A stretch of DNA of 64,000 bases from the NCBI GenBank assembly GCA_023146255.1, contig JAGLCJ010000003.1, positions 124,001-188,000 of the forward strand, written 5' to 3'. Position 1 is the first letter of the stretch. The number at the start of each line of letters is the position of its first letter. Of the stretch, positions 17,044 through 25,818 are shown piece after piece. The position numbers were made by a program, and so were the translations under genes. The notes below the pieces were generated by a model. It was not told the DNA's origin and did no database searches. It worked only from the letters and a program-made list of their open reading frames with translations. This DNA comes from Alcanivoracaceae bacterium (lineage in GTDB: Bacteria > Pseudomonadota > Gammaproteobacteria > Pseudomonadales > Alcanivoracaceae).

Positions 17044-17718
17044 TTAGAACGGGAAGCTGTAGGCAACTACTACCTGCAGTTCGTCGTTGGTGACCAACGT
17101 GTTGTCTTCGTCAAGATCAAGAATCTTCGAGGCAGTGAAGGTCAGGTTGTCAATCACGGTGTAGCTCAGATCAAGGTGGGTGTACGCCTCATCAGAAACG
17201 TCATAGGCATAGTGACCAACCGTGGCGCCGAACTTCTCCTTGCTGTAGCTGGCGTAGTAGTACATGTCCTTGTTGTCTGCAGCCGCTGCGCCATCACCGA
17301 ACTCGCCGACGCCAAAGTAACCACCAATGGTGAAATCACCCATGCCGAGGGAGAGATACAGTTCCTGAAAGTTCAGTGCATCCGGACCTACAGCAGTTCC
17401 GCGCTCGCCAGTGTAGTGGTAGGAGACGAAGCCGAGGTCATAGCTCAGTGCCTCGGTCTCGCCAGCAAATCCGGCATAGAGGTCATACTCGTTCTTGCCG
17501 TTTTCCGAGCTCGCCCAGACACCGGCATAAGCACCGGAAGAGTGGCCGTAGTCGATGCTGCCCGATACGGTGCCGGCGGTCAGCAGAGTCTGACCGCGCC
17601 ACAGGTACTGGCTGGCGATATCAAGGCTGCCGGTAACTTCAGCGGTGGCGACCATCGGAGCCGCGGTAGCGATTGCAATAGCCAGTGCGGACAGTTTCAG
17701 TACGTGTTTCTTGCTCAT
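17044..17718 (-). CDS. TorF family (TIGR02001) outer-membrane protein
   Basis: A 224-residue protein with a signal peptide (MSKKHVLKLSALAIAIATAA...ATA) and a beta-barrel-like mature part beginning EVTGSLDIASQYLWRGQ, the signature start of the TIGR02001 family. It ends in an aromatic residue (YSFPF), as outer-membrane proteins do. The ATG at 17718 was preferred over an upstream frame extension to 17817 that crosses the promoter region. A candidate sigma-54 promoter lies about 80 bases upstream. Function unknown; a porin-like channel is likely. Confidence 0.85.
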   Translation of the reverse strand: MSKKHVLKLSALAIAIATAAPMVATAEVTGSLDIASQYLWRGQTLLTAGTVSGSIDYGHSSGAYAGVWASSENGKNEYDLYAGFAGETEALSYDLGFVSYHYTGERGTAVGPDALNFQELYLSLGMGDFTIGGYFGVGEFGDGAAAADNKDMYYYASYSKEKFGATVGHYAYDVSDEAYTHLDLSYTVIDNLTFTASKILDLDEDNTLVTNDELQVVVAYSFPF

Positions 17719-17793
17719 GGATACAGCCCTCTTCAGTGACAGTGTTGTGGTTGCCGCGCTGCGACCTGGGGCCGTGGCAGCTGTCAGAGAAAA

Positions 17794-17809
17794 GGCATAT
17801 TCCGTGCCA
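17794..17809 (-). promoter_or_regulatory. Candidate sigma-54 promoter of the TorF gene
   Basis: On the minus strand TGGCAC (17809-17804), five bases and ATGCC (17798-17794) fit the -24/-12 sigma-54 consensus with the required 10 bases between GG and GC; the -12 box has A for the first T. Just upstream (17820-17850) is an AT-rich stretch suitable for an activator or IHF. Confidence 0.45.
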
Positions 17810-17962
17810 GAAAACACAAGGTAATGATTATTAAGGATTATTTTCAGGCTGCGTCAGGCAGGGCAGCAAAAAAGGGGGCGAGGGAGGGACCTGTATGGCA
17901 GATATATGGCAGAGATTTGCACCAAAAAGAGGCGACGCACCATGATGGCGCGCCGCCATGAG

Positions 17963-18430
17963 TCACTGGCACTGCCAGTCTGCCACGGTCGCCGAATGAG
18001 GCAGCCATTCCTCGCCGCTTTGCCGGCTCACGGACACCGTGCACTGGTTATCATCAAGGCGCAGGCGATAGTGCTGGCCCGGTTCGGTGACAAATCGCAT
18101 GGCTGTGCGACAACGGGATTTTTCTGCCGTGCGGGCGCTGTCCCGATAGCGGAACCCAGCCACGGTAGTTTCTGAGGCCGCTACCTGCGCGCTGACTTCC
18201 GGGCTTTTTTTCATCGCCTCATTCAGGTCGGTCAGAATCTTGTAACCATCCCTGCCCACTGCGGTGCGGGTGTCGCGAAAGCCCTCGCCGGCGACACAGA
18301 TCACCGGCTGTGCCGGCAAGTCATCGCTGCTGAAATGCAGTATGGCGGCGTTATCGCCGACATGGTTATGGTGGAAGGCTGACTGACAGGCAGACAGCAG
18401 GCAAACGGTGGCAAGCAATGCCAGACGCAT
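17963..18430 (-). CDS. Lipoprotein of unknown function, 155 aa
   Basis: The ATG at 18430 has a good GGAG site and gives a lipoprotein signal (MRLALLATVCLLSAC). Mature residues include three Cys (VICVAGE, KSRCRTAM, DNQCTV) and a C-terminal beta-rich segment (YRLRLDDNQCTVSV). No family recognised. It lies 57 bases downstream of the M14 carboxypeptidase gene in the same direction and may be its partner. A short hairpin (17945-17959) with a later T-rich stretch could end the transcript. Confidence 0.7.
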   Translation of the reverse strand: MRLALLATVCLLSACQSAFHHNHVGDNAAILHFSSDDLPAQPVICVAGEGFRDTRTAVGRDGYKILTDLNEAMKKSPEVSAQVAASETTVAGFRYRDSARTAEKSRCRTAMRFVTEPGQHYRLRLDDNQCTVSVSRQSGEEWLPHSATVADWQCQ

Positions 18431-18486
18431 AACGGGCTCCGGGCTCGGATGAGAAGTGCCAAGGCTCGCGGCTTGGCAGGCCGGCG

Positions 18487-19551
18487 TCAAGCAGGCGGGT
18501 AAAGATCCTTGTCACGCGGCTGATCAAACCACAGCCGAATCGCCTCGCGGGTCATGTCGTGTCGTTGTTTCGGCAGCGGCATCCAGCGATCCCAGTTACC
18601 GGTGGCGGCGCTGAGAAATTCCAGCAGCGGAATATGCTGGCGCAACACCCGATGATGACGATGGCTGATCACCGGATTGAAATAGCCGAGAAAATCGAGC
18701 ATCTGTCGCGGATTTTTTCGCACCCATAACCAGGAGCCCATCTCCAGCGTAAAGGGCAGAAAAATGCGTTCCCGACTGCTATCCACTGCGCTGTCATACA
18801 GATAGTCCCAGAGATCCCCATGGGTGGTGTAGTTCACCGATTGTGGTTCCATCAGGTAGGGATGCAAGTGCGGGAAAGTGCGTTCCATCAGCTGGCGCAG
18901 TGCAAACACTTCGCCGATATGAGCAATGGGTCGATGGCTGCGGGCATAACAACTCCAGAGTCGATCGCGCCGGCCAAAGCCACTGTGGCAGTCCAGCGTC
19001 ATCGAAAAAGGAGCGGTCTGGATGCGCTCTTGTACCACCTGAATCAGCGCCGCAGCCTCTGCTTCCATTGGTGCGCCACGCCGACCCCGATACCAGGGTA
19101 GCCACGGGCCAAGCCGGTGGCCGCCAACCAGAAACGGCACCTTGCCCATGGCATCAATGGGGGCGTTGCGCATCAGGTCGACACCGTTCGGATTGCAGCG
19201 TGATCGTCGCCACATACCACCGGGGTTGACGATTGGCATGATCACCAGCCGCATCTGCTCCAGCCGCCGGTGCAGCGCCTCATCCCAGTGCAGTCGTTCC
19301 ACCAGCGTGTGCAGCCAGGCCAGTACAATCTGCGAGCCAATCCGTTCGACCCCATGGACACCGCCGAACAGCCCGAACACTGGCACCCGTGGCTTGCGGC
19401 TGCCCAGTTCCAGTACTTGCACCGGCAGCCTGTGCTGTCCGGTTTGCACCTGCAGCACAGTATCGCAGCGCAGCCAGCGGCTGCCGCGATCAATGATCGC
19501 ATCAAGCTGGGCCAGCTCGGGAAGATGGCGTTGCAGTTCGGCGGGATCCAT
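18487..19551 (-). CDS. M14 family zinc carboxypeptidase
   Basis: A 354-residue protein without a signal peptide. Metal and substrate residues of the M14 family are visible: GGVHGVERIG (HxxE), NPNGVDLMRN, the third ligand in LDCHSGFG, and the catalytic Glu in FTLEMGSW. It may trim peptides or gamma-D-Glu-type wall peptides in the cytoplasm, though substrate cannot be told. Downstream in the same direction is a small lipoprotein gene. Confidence 0.85.
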   Translation of the reverse strand: MDPAELQRHLPELAQLDAIIDRGSRWLRCDTVLQVQTGQHRLPVQVLELGSRKPRVPVFGLFGGVHGVERIGSQIVLAWLHTLVERLHWDEALHRRLEQMRLVIMPIVNPGGMWRRSRCNPNGVDLMRNAPIDAMGKVPFLVGGHRLGPWLPWYRGRRGAPMEAEAAALIQVVQERIQTAPFSMTLDCHSGFGRRDRLWSCYARSHRPIAHIGEVFALRQLMERTFPHLHPYLMEPQSVNYTTHGDLWDYLYDSAVDSSRERIFLPFTLEMGSWLWVRKNPRQMLDFLGYFNPVISHRHHRVLRQHIPLLEFLSAATGNWDRWMPLPKQRHDMTREAIRLWFDQPRDKDLYPPA

Positions 19552-19702
19552 AGCCTGACCATGCAGGAGAAAGTGACCAGCATAAGTCAGCTATATGTCT
19601 TCCTGATGACGTCGGGCTGTCACGAAAACATGGTGGTTTTGTCACCCCGGCGTCACTGCCTGCACTGACCATGAGCACAGCTGTGATCAGTGACTCAGGA
19701 GT

Positions 19703-20353
19703 ATGCCGGTGCTGTCATCGAACAGTCTGTCCATGCTGCAAACCGGGGATGTATTGCTGTTTTCCGGCAAGGGGCTGAGTAGTGATGTGATTCGCTGGTT
19801 CACCGGCAGTAGCTGGACCCACGTCGGCATGATTATCCGCCTTGATGATGTCGATGAGCCGTTATTGCTGGAGTCGAATCGCGGTCCTGAGTCCGCCGAC
19901 CTGTTCAGCGGCGAGGCATTGGCCGGGGTGTCGCTGGTGCCGTTGGCGCGCAAGCTGATGGATTACGATGGCGATATTGTTCTGCGTCGTCGCGAAGGGA
20001 ATCCGCTGTGCCAGCGTCAGCGTCGGTTAGTGCGCCGTCTGGTGCGACGGCTATACCGCCGGCCGTATCGGAACTACCTTTGGCGCCAGGTGATTGATGT
20101 CCTGCCCGGACAGCGTCGTCGTGATTATTCGGCGATGTTCTGCAGTGAACTGGTGGCCGAGCTATACCGTCGCCTGGGCTGGTTGCCGCAGGAAATTCGC
20201 ACTGGCCGCTTTTTTCCCGGGCATTTTGCTGACGACTCTCTGGCGCTGATCGACGGTGAGCTGCAACAACCGGTATGGCTGAAATCCGTGACCGAATCGG
20301 GCGCCGTTCATGGCCGGGAAAAAAATTCGCAACTTGCAGTTGCCGGTCGCTGA
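19703..20353 (+). CDS. YiiX/NlpC-P60-like permuted cysteine hydrolase
   Basis: A 216-residue protein with the circularly permuted papain-like fold: LQTGDVLLFSG at the start, the His in WTHVGMII, and the nucleophile in MFCSELVAELY. The middle is very Arg-rich (RRLVRRLVRRLYRR). Enzymes of this group cleave amide, lipid or peptidoglycan bonds. The ATG at 19703 has AGGAG very close to it; an ATG at 19733 (MLQTGDV) is an alternative start. No signal peptide, so a cytoplasmic or inner-face location. Confidence 0.75.
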   Translation: MPVLSSNSLSMLQTGDVLLFSGKGLSSDVIRWFTGSSWTHVGMIIRLDDVDEPLLLESNRGPESADLFSGEALAGVSLVPLARKLMDYDGDIVLRRREGNPLCQRQRRLVRRLVRRLYRRPYRNYLWRQVIDVLPGQRRRDYSAMFCSELVAELYRRLGWLPQEIRTGRFFPGHFADDSLALIDGELQQPVWLKSVTESGAVHGREKNSQLAVAGR

Positions 20354-20509
20354 AACTGTGGAGTATGGTACCCGGGAAGGGTGGCCACCCGTCTTTGCAA
20401 CTTGCAACACTGCCTGAACCTGAAGAGGAGAAGGCGGCAGAGGGTGGCGTCACTTCAGAACTCTCTGCTGCTGTGAAAAGCGTTTTCATCAACAGCGAGA
20501 GGAATCCGC

Positions 20510-22009
20510 ATGGAAGAGCGCGCGGCACTGCTTCGTTCCGTAGACAGCACTGAACCCACCCCGCGATCCGCATCATCCGCTTCACGCAAACGCACCCCTG
20601 GCGAAAGTCCCGATACGCCCGCTGCCGAACGGCAGAAAGTCTACGTGCTCGACACCAATGTGCTGATCCACGATCCCAACTCGCTGCTCAATTTTGATGA
20701 ACACCGCGTGGTCATTCCGATGACCGTGCTCGAGGAGCTGGACAAGCTCAAGTCAGGAAAATCCAATATCGCTGCAGATTGTCGGGCGGCGATTCGTCTG
20801 ATTGACGAGGTGCTGGGCAATGCTTCGCCGGAAGAAGTGGAGGCTGGTGTGCCAATTTGCCGACCGCAACGCCCGGACGGCAGTCTGTCTGTGCTGATGC
20901 CCCGGCAGCAGCAGAGCGACGAGCGGCCACTGCTCCCTGAACATCTGAATGACAATCGCATCATTAACGATATTGCCGCGCTGATTCAGCGCGACCCCGG
21001 TCGGCACTATGTGCTGGTGACCAAGGACATCAATATGCGGCTCAAGTCACGGGCCTGTGGTATTGATGCCGAGGATTATCACACCGACCAGTTACTCAGC
21101 GACATTGGTCAGATGACCCGTGGTTACTTTGATATCGAAGGTAGCCTGTGGGACCGGGTTGATCAGGTCGAAACTGTTCAGGAGGGCTGCGATACGGTGC
21201 ACCGCATTTCCCACGGCTTGCTGGTCAGCGAAATTCTCGGCGAGGAAGTTTTCCCGAACCAGTACCTGATTGATGAGCAGGGCTTTGTTGGCCGGATTCG
21301 CTCGGTGGAGCAGGGTGTGGTGACCATCTTGCACCTGAAGCGCTCGGCGCTGATGGAGCAACACGCCTGGGGCCTGAAGCCGATCAATATTCATCAGGCC
21401 ATCGCCCTGCATCTGCTGCTCGATCCGGATATTCATATGGTTACCCTGACCGGTGCCGCCGGTTCCGGCAAAACCATTCTGGCGCTGGCGGCAGCGATCG
21501 AGATGACGGTGGAGCAGCGCCGTTTCAACAAGATCATTGCCACTCGCTCGACGCCGCCACTGGCGGAAGAGCACGGTTTCCTGCCCGGCACCGAAGAGGA
21601 AAAAATGGACCCGTGGCTGGGTGCCATTAACGACAATATCGAAGCGCTGCATCTGAACGATGAAAATCCGGGTGGTTCGATCGAGTACGTCAAGGAGCGC
21701 GCCAATATCCAGTTCAAGGCGCTGAACTATATTCGTGGTCGCAGCTTCCAGCGCAGCCTGATCCTGATCGATGAAAGCCAGAACCTGACCCCGCATCAGA
21801 TGAAGGCCATCATCACCCGCGCTGGCGAAGGCTCGAAAGTGGTTTGCCTTGGCAATCTGGCGCAGATCGATACGCCCTATCTGACCGCCACCAGCTCCGG
21901 TCTGACTTACATGACCGAGCGTTTCAAGGGCTTCCACTTTGGTGGTTCGGTGCAGCTGAACGGGGTACCCCGGTCGGTATTGGCGGAATACGCCGAGCAG
22001 CATCTCTGA
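20510..22009 (+). CDS. PIN domain-PhoH fusion protein
   Basis: A 499-residue protein. The N-terminal PIN nuclease domain (about 42-190) begins VYVLDTNVLIHDP and has further acidic residues (EELDKLK, VTKDINMR). The C-terminal PhoH ATPase (about 280-499) has Walker A GAAGSGKTIL and Walker B ILIDESQN. Such PIN-PhoH (PhoH2-like) proteins are RNA helicase-RNases in studied cases. It is separate from YbeZ. A GAGAGGAA ribosome site precedes ATG 20510, and a clear terminator follows. Confidence 0.93.
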   Translation: MEERAALLRSVDSTEPTPRSASSASRKRTPGESPDTPAAERQKVYVLDTNVLIHDPNSLLNFDEHRVVIPMTVLEELDKLKSGKSNIAADCRAAIRLIDEVLGNASPEEVEAGVPICRPQRPDGSLSVLMPRQQQSDERPLLPEHLNDNRIINDIAALIQRDPGRHYVLVTKDINMRLKSRACGIDAEDYHTDQLLSDIGQMTRGYFDIEGSLWDRVDQVETVQEGCDTVHRISHGLLVSEILGEEVFPNQYLIDEQGFVGRIRSVEQGVVTILHLKRSALMEQHAWGLKPINIHQAIALHLLLDPDIHMVTLTGAAGSGKTILALAAAIEMTVEQRRFNKIIATRSTPPLAEEHGFLPGTEEEKMDPWLGAINDNIEALHLNDENPGGSIEYVKERANIQFKALNYIRGRSFQRSLILIDESQNLTPHQMKAIITRAGEGSKVVCLGNLAQIDTPYLTATSSGLTYMTERFKGFHFGGSVQLNGVPRSVLAEYAEQHL

Positions 22010-22017
22010 CCTGTTGA

Positions 22018-22059
22018 AACGGCAGCGGAGGCGTTACAGTACGCCTTCGTTGCCGTTTT
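22018..22059 (+). terminator. Rho-independent terminator of the PIN-PhoH gene
   Basis: AACGGCA ... TGCCGTT forms the outer stem and GAGGCGT/ACGCCTTC the inner stem, followed by TTTT. It begins 8 bases after the stop codon. Confidence 0.75.
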
Positions 22060-22092
22060 GCCCTGCGGGGCCTGTCTGAGAGGAGTCTGTGC

Positions 22093-22743
22093 ATGAAGCC
22101 TGTTGCTGCCATGCTGGTGCTGGGAAGCGTTGTTGCAATGTCGCCGGTGGCTGCCTATGAGCAGACTGATCTGGTCTGGCGCTTCTCGCTCACCACCATG
22201 AAGCCGAATGTCGACAGTGACCTGAAGACGGTGGCGCCAGTCGGTGCCAAGGTCGACATGATCCAGGACACCCATCTCGGCCTCGGCCTGTCGTATCTGA
22301 TCAGCGACCATTTCGGTCTTGGCCTGCATACCTCATGGCCACTCAAGCACAATCTGTTTCTCGATGACGGGTTCAGTCGCACCCGGGCCGGCTCAACTCG
22401 CGCCATGCCAGTGACGGTGACGTTGCAGTATTACCTGCCGAAACTGGGCTCAGCCAAACCCTGGGTGGGCATTGGCCGTAACTACGTCCGTTTTTCCAAG
22501 GAAAGTGTTGGCTCCGGGCAGTCAGCCAGTGCTGACAGCATGCGCCTGCCGTCATCGAACGGTTTTGCCGGGGAGTTGGGGATGGACTGGGATCTGGACG
22601 GCAATATGGCGGTGAGCCTGTCGGCCATCTACGCAGAAGCGGAAACCCGGATGGTATTGAGCCAGTCCGGGGCCACGGTGGACAGCGTCCGCTTCAGTTT
22701 TGACCCCTGGATATGGAACGTCGGTATCGCCCGCCGGTTCTGA
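22093..22743 (+). CDS. OmpW family outer-membrane protein
   Basis: A 216-residue protein with a signal peptide (about 1-21, ending VAAYE) and an eight-stranded barrel pattern. OmpW marks are LGLGLSYLISDHFGLGLHTS, LQYYLP...PWVGIGRNY, and the C-terminal DPWIWNVGIARRF ending in Phe. OmpW barrels transport small hydrophobic molecules or respond to stress. An AGAGGAG ribosome site precedes the ATG. It is convergent with rhlB, with only 4 bases between the two stops. Confidence 0.9.
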   Translation: MKPVAAMLVLGSVVAMSPVAAYEQTDLVWRFSLTTMKPNVDSDLKTVAPVGAKVDMIQDTHLGLGLSYLISDHFGLGLHTSWPLKHNLFLDDGFSRTRAGSTRAMPVTVTLQYYLPKLGSAKPWVGIGRNYVRFSKESVGSGQSASADSMRLPSSNGFAGELGMDWDLDGNMAVSLSAIYAEAETRMVLSQSGATVDSVRFSFDPWIWNVGIARRF

Positions 22744-22747
22744 CCAA

Positions 22748-24013
22748 TCAGCCCGGCTGGTCGGCCGCGTCCTGACGCGGTGCTTCCATGGGCTGTTCGC
22801 TGAGCAACTCCTCCGGCGGGTAGACGCAATCAAGCTTCATGCCGATGGCCTTTTCCAGCTGCGGCAGCAGGAACGCATCATCCTCGCAGGCAAAGCTGAT
22901 CGAGATGCCGTTGGCACCGGCGCGACCGGTACGGCCGATTCGGTGGACGTAATCTTCCGGGTCTTCCGGCAGGTTGTAGTTCACCACGTGGCTGACACCA
23001 TCAATATGAATGCCACGGCCGGCCACATCGGTGGCAATCAGCACCTGCACCTTGCCACTGCGGAAGGATTCCAGTGTGCGGGTGCGCTGGGTTTGCGGGA
23101 CGTCGCCGGAAATCATTGCTGCCTTGATGCCCTTGCGCTGCAGTTTTTCAAACAGCTTGCGGGTGATATCGCGCCGGTTGGCGAACACCATCACCTTGTC
23201 GAGATTCTCGCGGGTAATCAGGTTGTAAAGCAGGGTGAACTTCTGATCGGTTTCGGTGATGTAGACCTTCTGATCGACCCGCTCGGTGGTGACCTGCTCC
23301 GGTTCGATCTCGACGATCTGTGGCTCCACGGTCCAGCGGCTGGTCAGGTTCATGACGTCCTGACTGAAGGTGGCGGAGAACAACAGCGTCTGGCGAAACT
23401 GTGATGACGGCGTCAGGCGGACAATCCGTTTCACATCCGGAATGAAGCCCATGTCCAGCATCCGGTCTGCCTCGTCAATCACCAGCACTTCAACGCGATC
23501 CAGCCACAGGTCACGGCGGTTGGCGAAATCAAGCAGTCGACCCGGCGTTGCCACCAGAATATCCACTTCGGTTTTTTGCAGCTGATCCTGCTGGCGGTTG
23601 AAGTTCATGCCACCGACCACGCTCATCACCGACAGGCCGGTGTACTTGCCAAGCTGGTGAGCATCCTTCTCGATCTGCATCACCAGCTCCCGGGTCGGGG
23701 CGATGATCAGGGCACGCGGTTCGCCGGAATAGCGCTTCACCTGAAGTGGATTGCGCAGCAAATCGTTGATGACGGTGACGAGGAACGCAGCGGTCTTGCC
23801 GGTGCCGGTCTGGGCCCGGCCGATGGCATCTGCACCAGCCAGCGTGTGGTGCAGCACTTCGGCTTGAATCGGGGTGCAATACTGGAAGCCGGCCTCGGCG
23901 ATGCCACGCATCAGGCGCGGATCAAGGTCGAAGTCGTGGAATCGGGTGGTGCCTTCTTTCTCGGCAACCTGGAATTGCTCCAGGGACCAGCTGTCGTTCT
24001 CGGCTTGCGTCAT
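22748..24013 (-). CDS. rhlB: DEAD-box ATP-dependent RNA helicase RhlB
   Basis: A 421-residue helicase of the RhlB length and type. In order: Q motif (FQYCTPIQ), motif I AQTGTGKTAA, PTRELV, DEAD, SAT, and VI HRIGRTGRAG. RhlB unwinds mRNA structure in the RNA degradosome with RNase E. The short C-terminal tail (PRQDAADQPG) lacks the long basic extension seen in some relatives. Confidence 0.93.
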   Translation of the reverse strand: MTQAENDSWSLEQFQVAEKEGTTRFHDFDLDPRLMRGIAEAGFQYCTPIQAEVLHHTLAGADAIGRAQTGTGKTAAFLVTVINDLLRNPLQVKRYSGEPRALIIAPTRELVMQIEKDAHQLGKYTGLSVMSVVGGMNFNRQQDQLQKTEVDILVATPGRLLDFANRRDLWLDRVEVLVIDEADRMLDMGFIPDVKRIVRLTPSSQFRQTLLFSATFSQDVMNLTSRWTVEPQIVEIEPEQVTTERVDQKVYITETDQKFTLLYNLITRENLDKVMVFANRRDITRKLFEKLQRKGIKAAMISGDVPQTQRTRTLESFRSGKVQVLIATDVAGRGIHIDGVSHVVNYNLPEDPEDYVHRIGRTGRAGANGISISFACEDDAFLLPQLEKAIGMKLDCVYPPEELLSEQPMEAPRQDAADQPG

Positions 24014-24098
24014 CGCTGCATCATCACTTCAGGTCGTCATTCAGGCGGCCATTGTATGCAAAGTAAGCGAGGATGTCGTCAGCTTCGGTCGCGGCAGA

Positions 24099-24119
24099 CC
24101 CCCGGCCATCGGCCGGGGG
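24099..24119 (-). terminator. GC-rich stem-loop downstream of the SDR gene
   Basis: CCCCCGGCC-ATC-GGCCGGGGG (9-bp stem, 3-base loop) sits 8 bases after the SDR stop, between two minus-strand genes. There is no T tract, so it may pause polymerase or protect the 3' end rather than terminate alone. Confidence 0.45.
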
Positions 24120-24126
24120 GCGGACA

Positions 24127-24969
24127 TCAGGAGCGTTTGCGCATCAGCTTCTGGCCGCTGACCATCAGTTTCTGATAGCTGGTCGGCAGCAGGCGCTGCA
24201 TGGTGTCAATGGCGACGGCATCGGCACCAATCAATACCCGGCGCTTGTTGCCACGTATGCCGGCGATGATGGTGGCCGCAGCTTGCTCCGGAGTAGTGCG
24301 GAACATTTTCTCGAACTGCTCCTTCGAGGCTTCGCCATCCAGGCCTGTGATTGTCGAGACTTTCGAGCTCATGCGGGCATTTTTGGCGATATTGGTCTTG
24401 ATGCCGCCGGGGTGAACGCTGGTGCAGGAAACCGTGCTGCCTTCAATCTCAAGTTCCTGACGCAATGACTCGGTAAAGCCACGAACCGCAAATTTGGCGG
24501 CATTGTAGGCTGACTGGGTCGGCACACCGATCAGGCCGAAGACACTGGAAATGTTGACGATATGGCCCTCGTCAGCGCGCTTCAGGTGCGGCAGGAATGC
24601 CTTGGTGCCATACACCACGCCCCAGAAGTTGATGCCCATCAGCCATTCGAAATCCTCGTAGCTGGTGTCTTCGACGGTGGAGCCCAGCGCCACGCCAGCA
24701 TTATTGATGACGATGTTCACTGTGCCGAATTTCTTCAGCACTTTTTCGGCGTAAGCGTAAAAGGCGTCGCGATCAGCAACGTCAAGGCGATCGGCGATGA
24801 CATCACGCCCGGCGTCCTTGAGTTCCTTCGCTACCTGTTTGACGGCAGCCTCGTTGATATCCGACAGTGCCAGCTTGCAGCCGGCGGCGCCGAGTTCAAA
24901 GGCCAGTGCCCGGCCAATGCCAGAGCCGGCGCCGGTAATGACAGCTACCCGATCACGAAAGGATTTCAT
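24127..24969 (-). CDS. Short-chain dehydrogenase/reductase
   Basis: A 280-residue classical-type SDR. The cofactor motif TGAGSGIG is at about 13-20, the structural NNAG at about 90, and the catalytic Ser and YNAAK are in ISSVFGLIGVPTQSAYNAAKFA. The extended C-terminus (after residue 220) suggests a long-chain or hydrophobic substrate. It acts on an alcohol/ketone; the substrate is unknown. The ATG at 24969 follows GGGGAG; the preceding TTG is not needed. It lies upstream of rhlB in the same direction but is separated from it by a stem-loop. Confidence 0.88.
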   Translation of the reverse strand: MKSFRDRVAVITGAGSGIGRALAFELGAAGCKLALSDINEAAVKQVAKELKDAGRDVIADRLDVADRDAFYAYAEKVLKKFGTVNIVINNAGVALGSTVEDTSYEDFEWLMGINFWGVVYGTKAFLPHLKRADEGHIVNISSVFGLIGVPTQSAYNAAKFAVRGFTESLRQELEIEGSTVSCTSVHPGGIKTNIAKNARMSSKVSTITGLDGEASKEQFEKMFRTTPEQAAATIIAGIRGNKRRVLIGADAVAIDTMQRLLPTSYQKLMVSGQKLMRKRS

Positions 24970-25043
24970 CAAAACTCCCCATGCAAGACTGAAACAGTGG
25001 CGGCGAGTTTAGCGGCTGGGGCCCGGCTTGTCGGGCCAATAGC

Positions 25044-25793
25044 TCAAGTTCGGTTGAGCGCCGGAACCCCTTCGCCACGCAGCCCGGAGGCAATAATGTT
25101 GCGGCTTTGCTGGGCCAGATCGTCCAGGTCGGTCTCACTCAGCCCCTGTACCGCGACCGGGGCATGGACTGTGATATGGACGTCGCCCGGGGTCAGTTGC
25201 AGGGTGCCGGCGGGCAGCACTTCCCGGGTGCCATTGATGGTGATCGGCAGTACCGGCAGGGACAGGTCCAGCGCCATGTTGAATGCGCCTTTCTTGAATG
25301 ACTTCAGTGTGCCGTCGCGACTGCGGGTGCCTTCCGGGAAGAACAGGATGCTGGTGCCGGAATGGATACGCTCGCGGGCAGCATCAAGCGAAGCCAGTGC
25401 TGCCTGACGATTGCTGCGGTCGACGAACACGTGGCCGAGTGCCTCGCAACTGACGCCGATTACAGGCATCTTGCGCAGTTCCTGTTTCATCACCCAGCGC
25501 AGGTCCATGCCGAGCCAGCCGTACAGTACCCAGATATCAAAGTGACTGAGATGGTTGGCGACAATGACGTAACTCTGTCCTGGGCGAATATTTTCCAGGC
25601 CATGCAAATGCACTTTGACGCCGCTGAGCAGCAATCCCAGTCGGGCCCAGGGCACGGCGGTAAAACTGGCGGTGCGGGCCGGACCGGCAAAGCGGACCGA
25701 GATCAGGCAGAGTGCGCCGAAAAAGCTGGTGGCCACGGCCATGATCGGCACCAGAATCAGCCAGAAATGAATCAGATGCAGCAGACGAATCAT
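25044..25793 (-). CDS. 1-acylglycerol-3-phosphate acyltransferase family (PlsC)
   Basis: A 249-residue membrane-bound acyltransferase with one N-terminal span, the catalytic NHLSHFD motif and the substrate motif FPEGTRS. It makes phosphatidic acid from lysophosphatidate, or acts on a related lipid. ATG 25793 (MIRLLHLIHFW) was chosen over an open extension to 25886 that overlaps the upstream gene. A START-like lipid-binding protein gene lies 25 bases upstream, hinting at a shared lipid pathway. Confidence 0.88.
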   Translation of the reverse strand: MIRLLHLIHFWLILVPIMAVATSFFGALCLISVRFAGPARTASFTAVPWARLGLLLSGVKVHLHGLENIRPGQSYVIVANHLSHFDIWVLYGWLGMDLRWVMKQELRKMPVIGVSCEALGHVFVDRSNRQAALASLDAARERIHSGTSILFFPEGTRSRDGTLKSFKKGAFNMALDLSLPVLPITINGTREVLPAGTLQLTPGDVHITVHAPVAVQGLSETDLDDLAQQSRNIIASGLRGEGVPALNRT

Positions 25794-25818
25794 CCGGGAA
25801 CTCCCACTGTCCGGTCGG

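Noticed and set aside
20510..22009. A toxin-antitoxin system for the PIN-domain protein
   Set aside because: The PIN domain is fused to a PhoH ATPase and no small antitoxin-like gene lies upstream; this is the PIN-PhoH housekeeping type.
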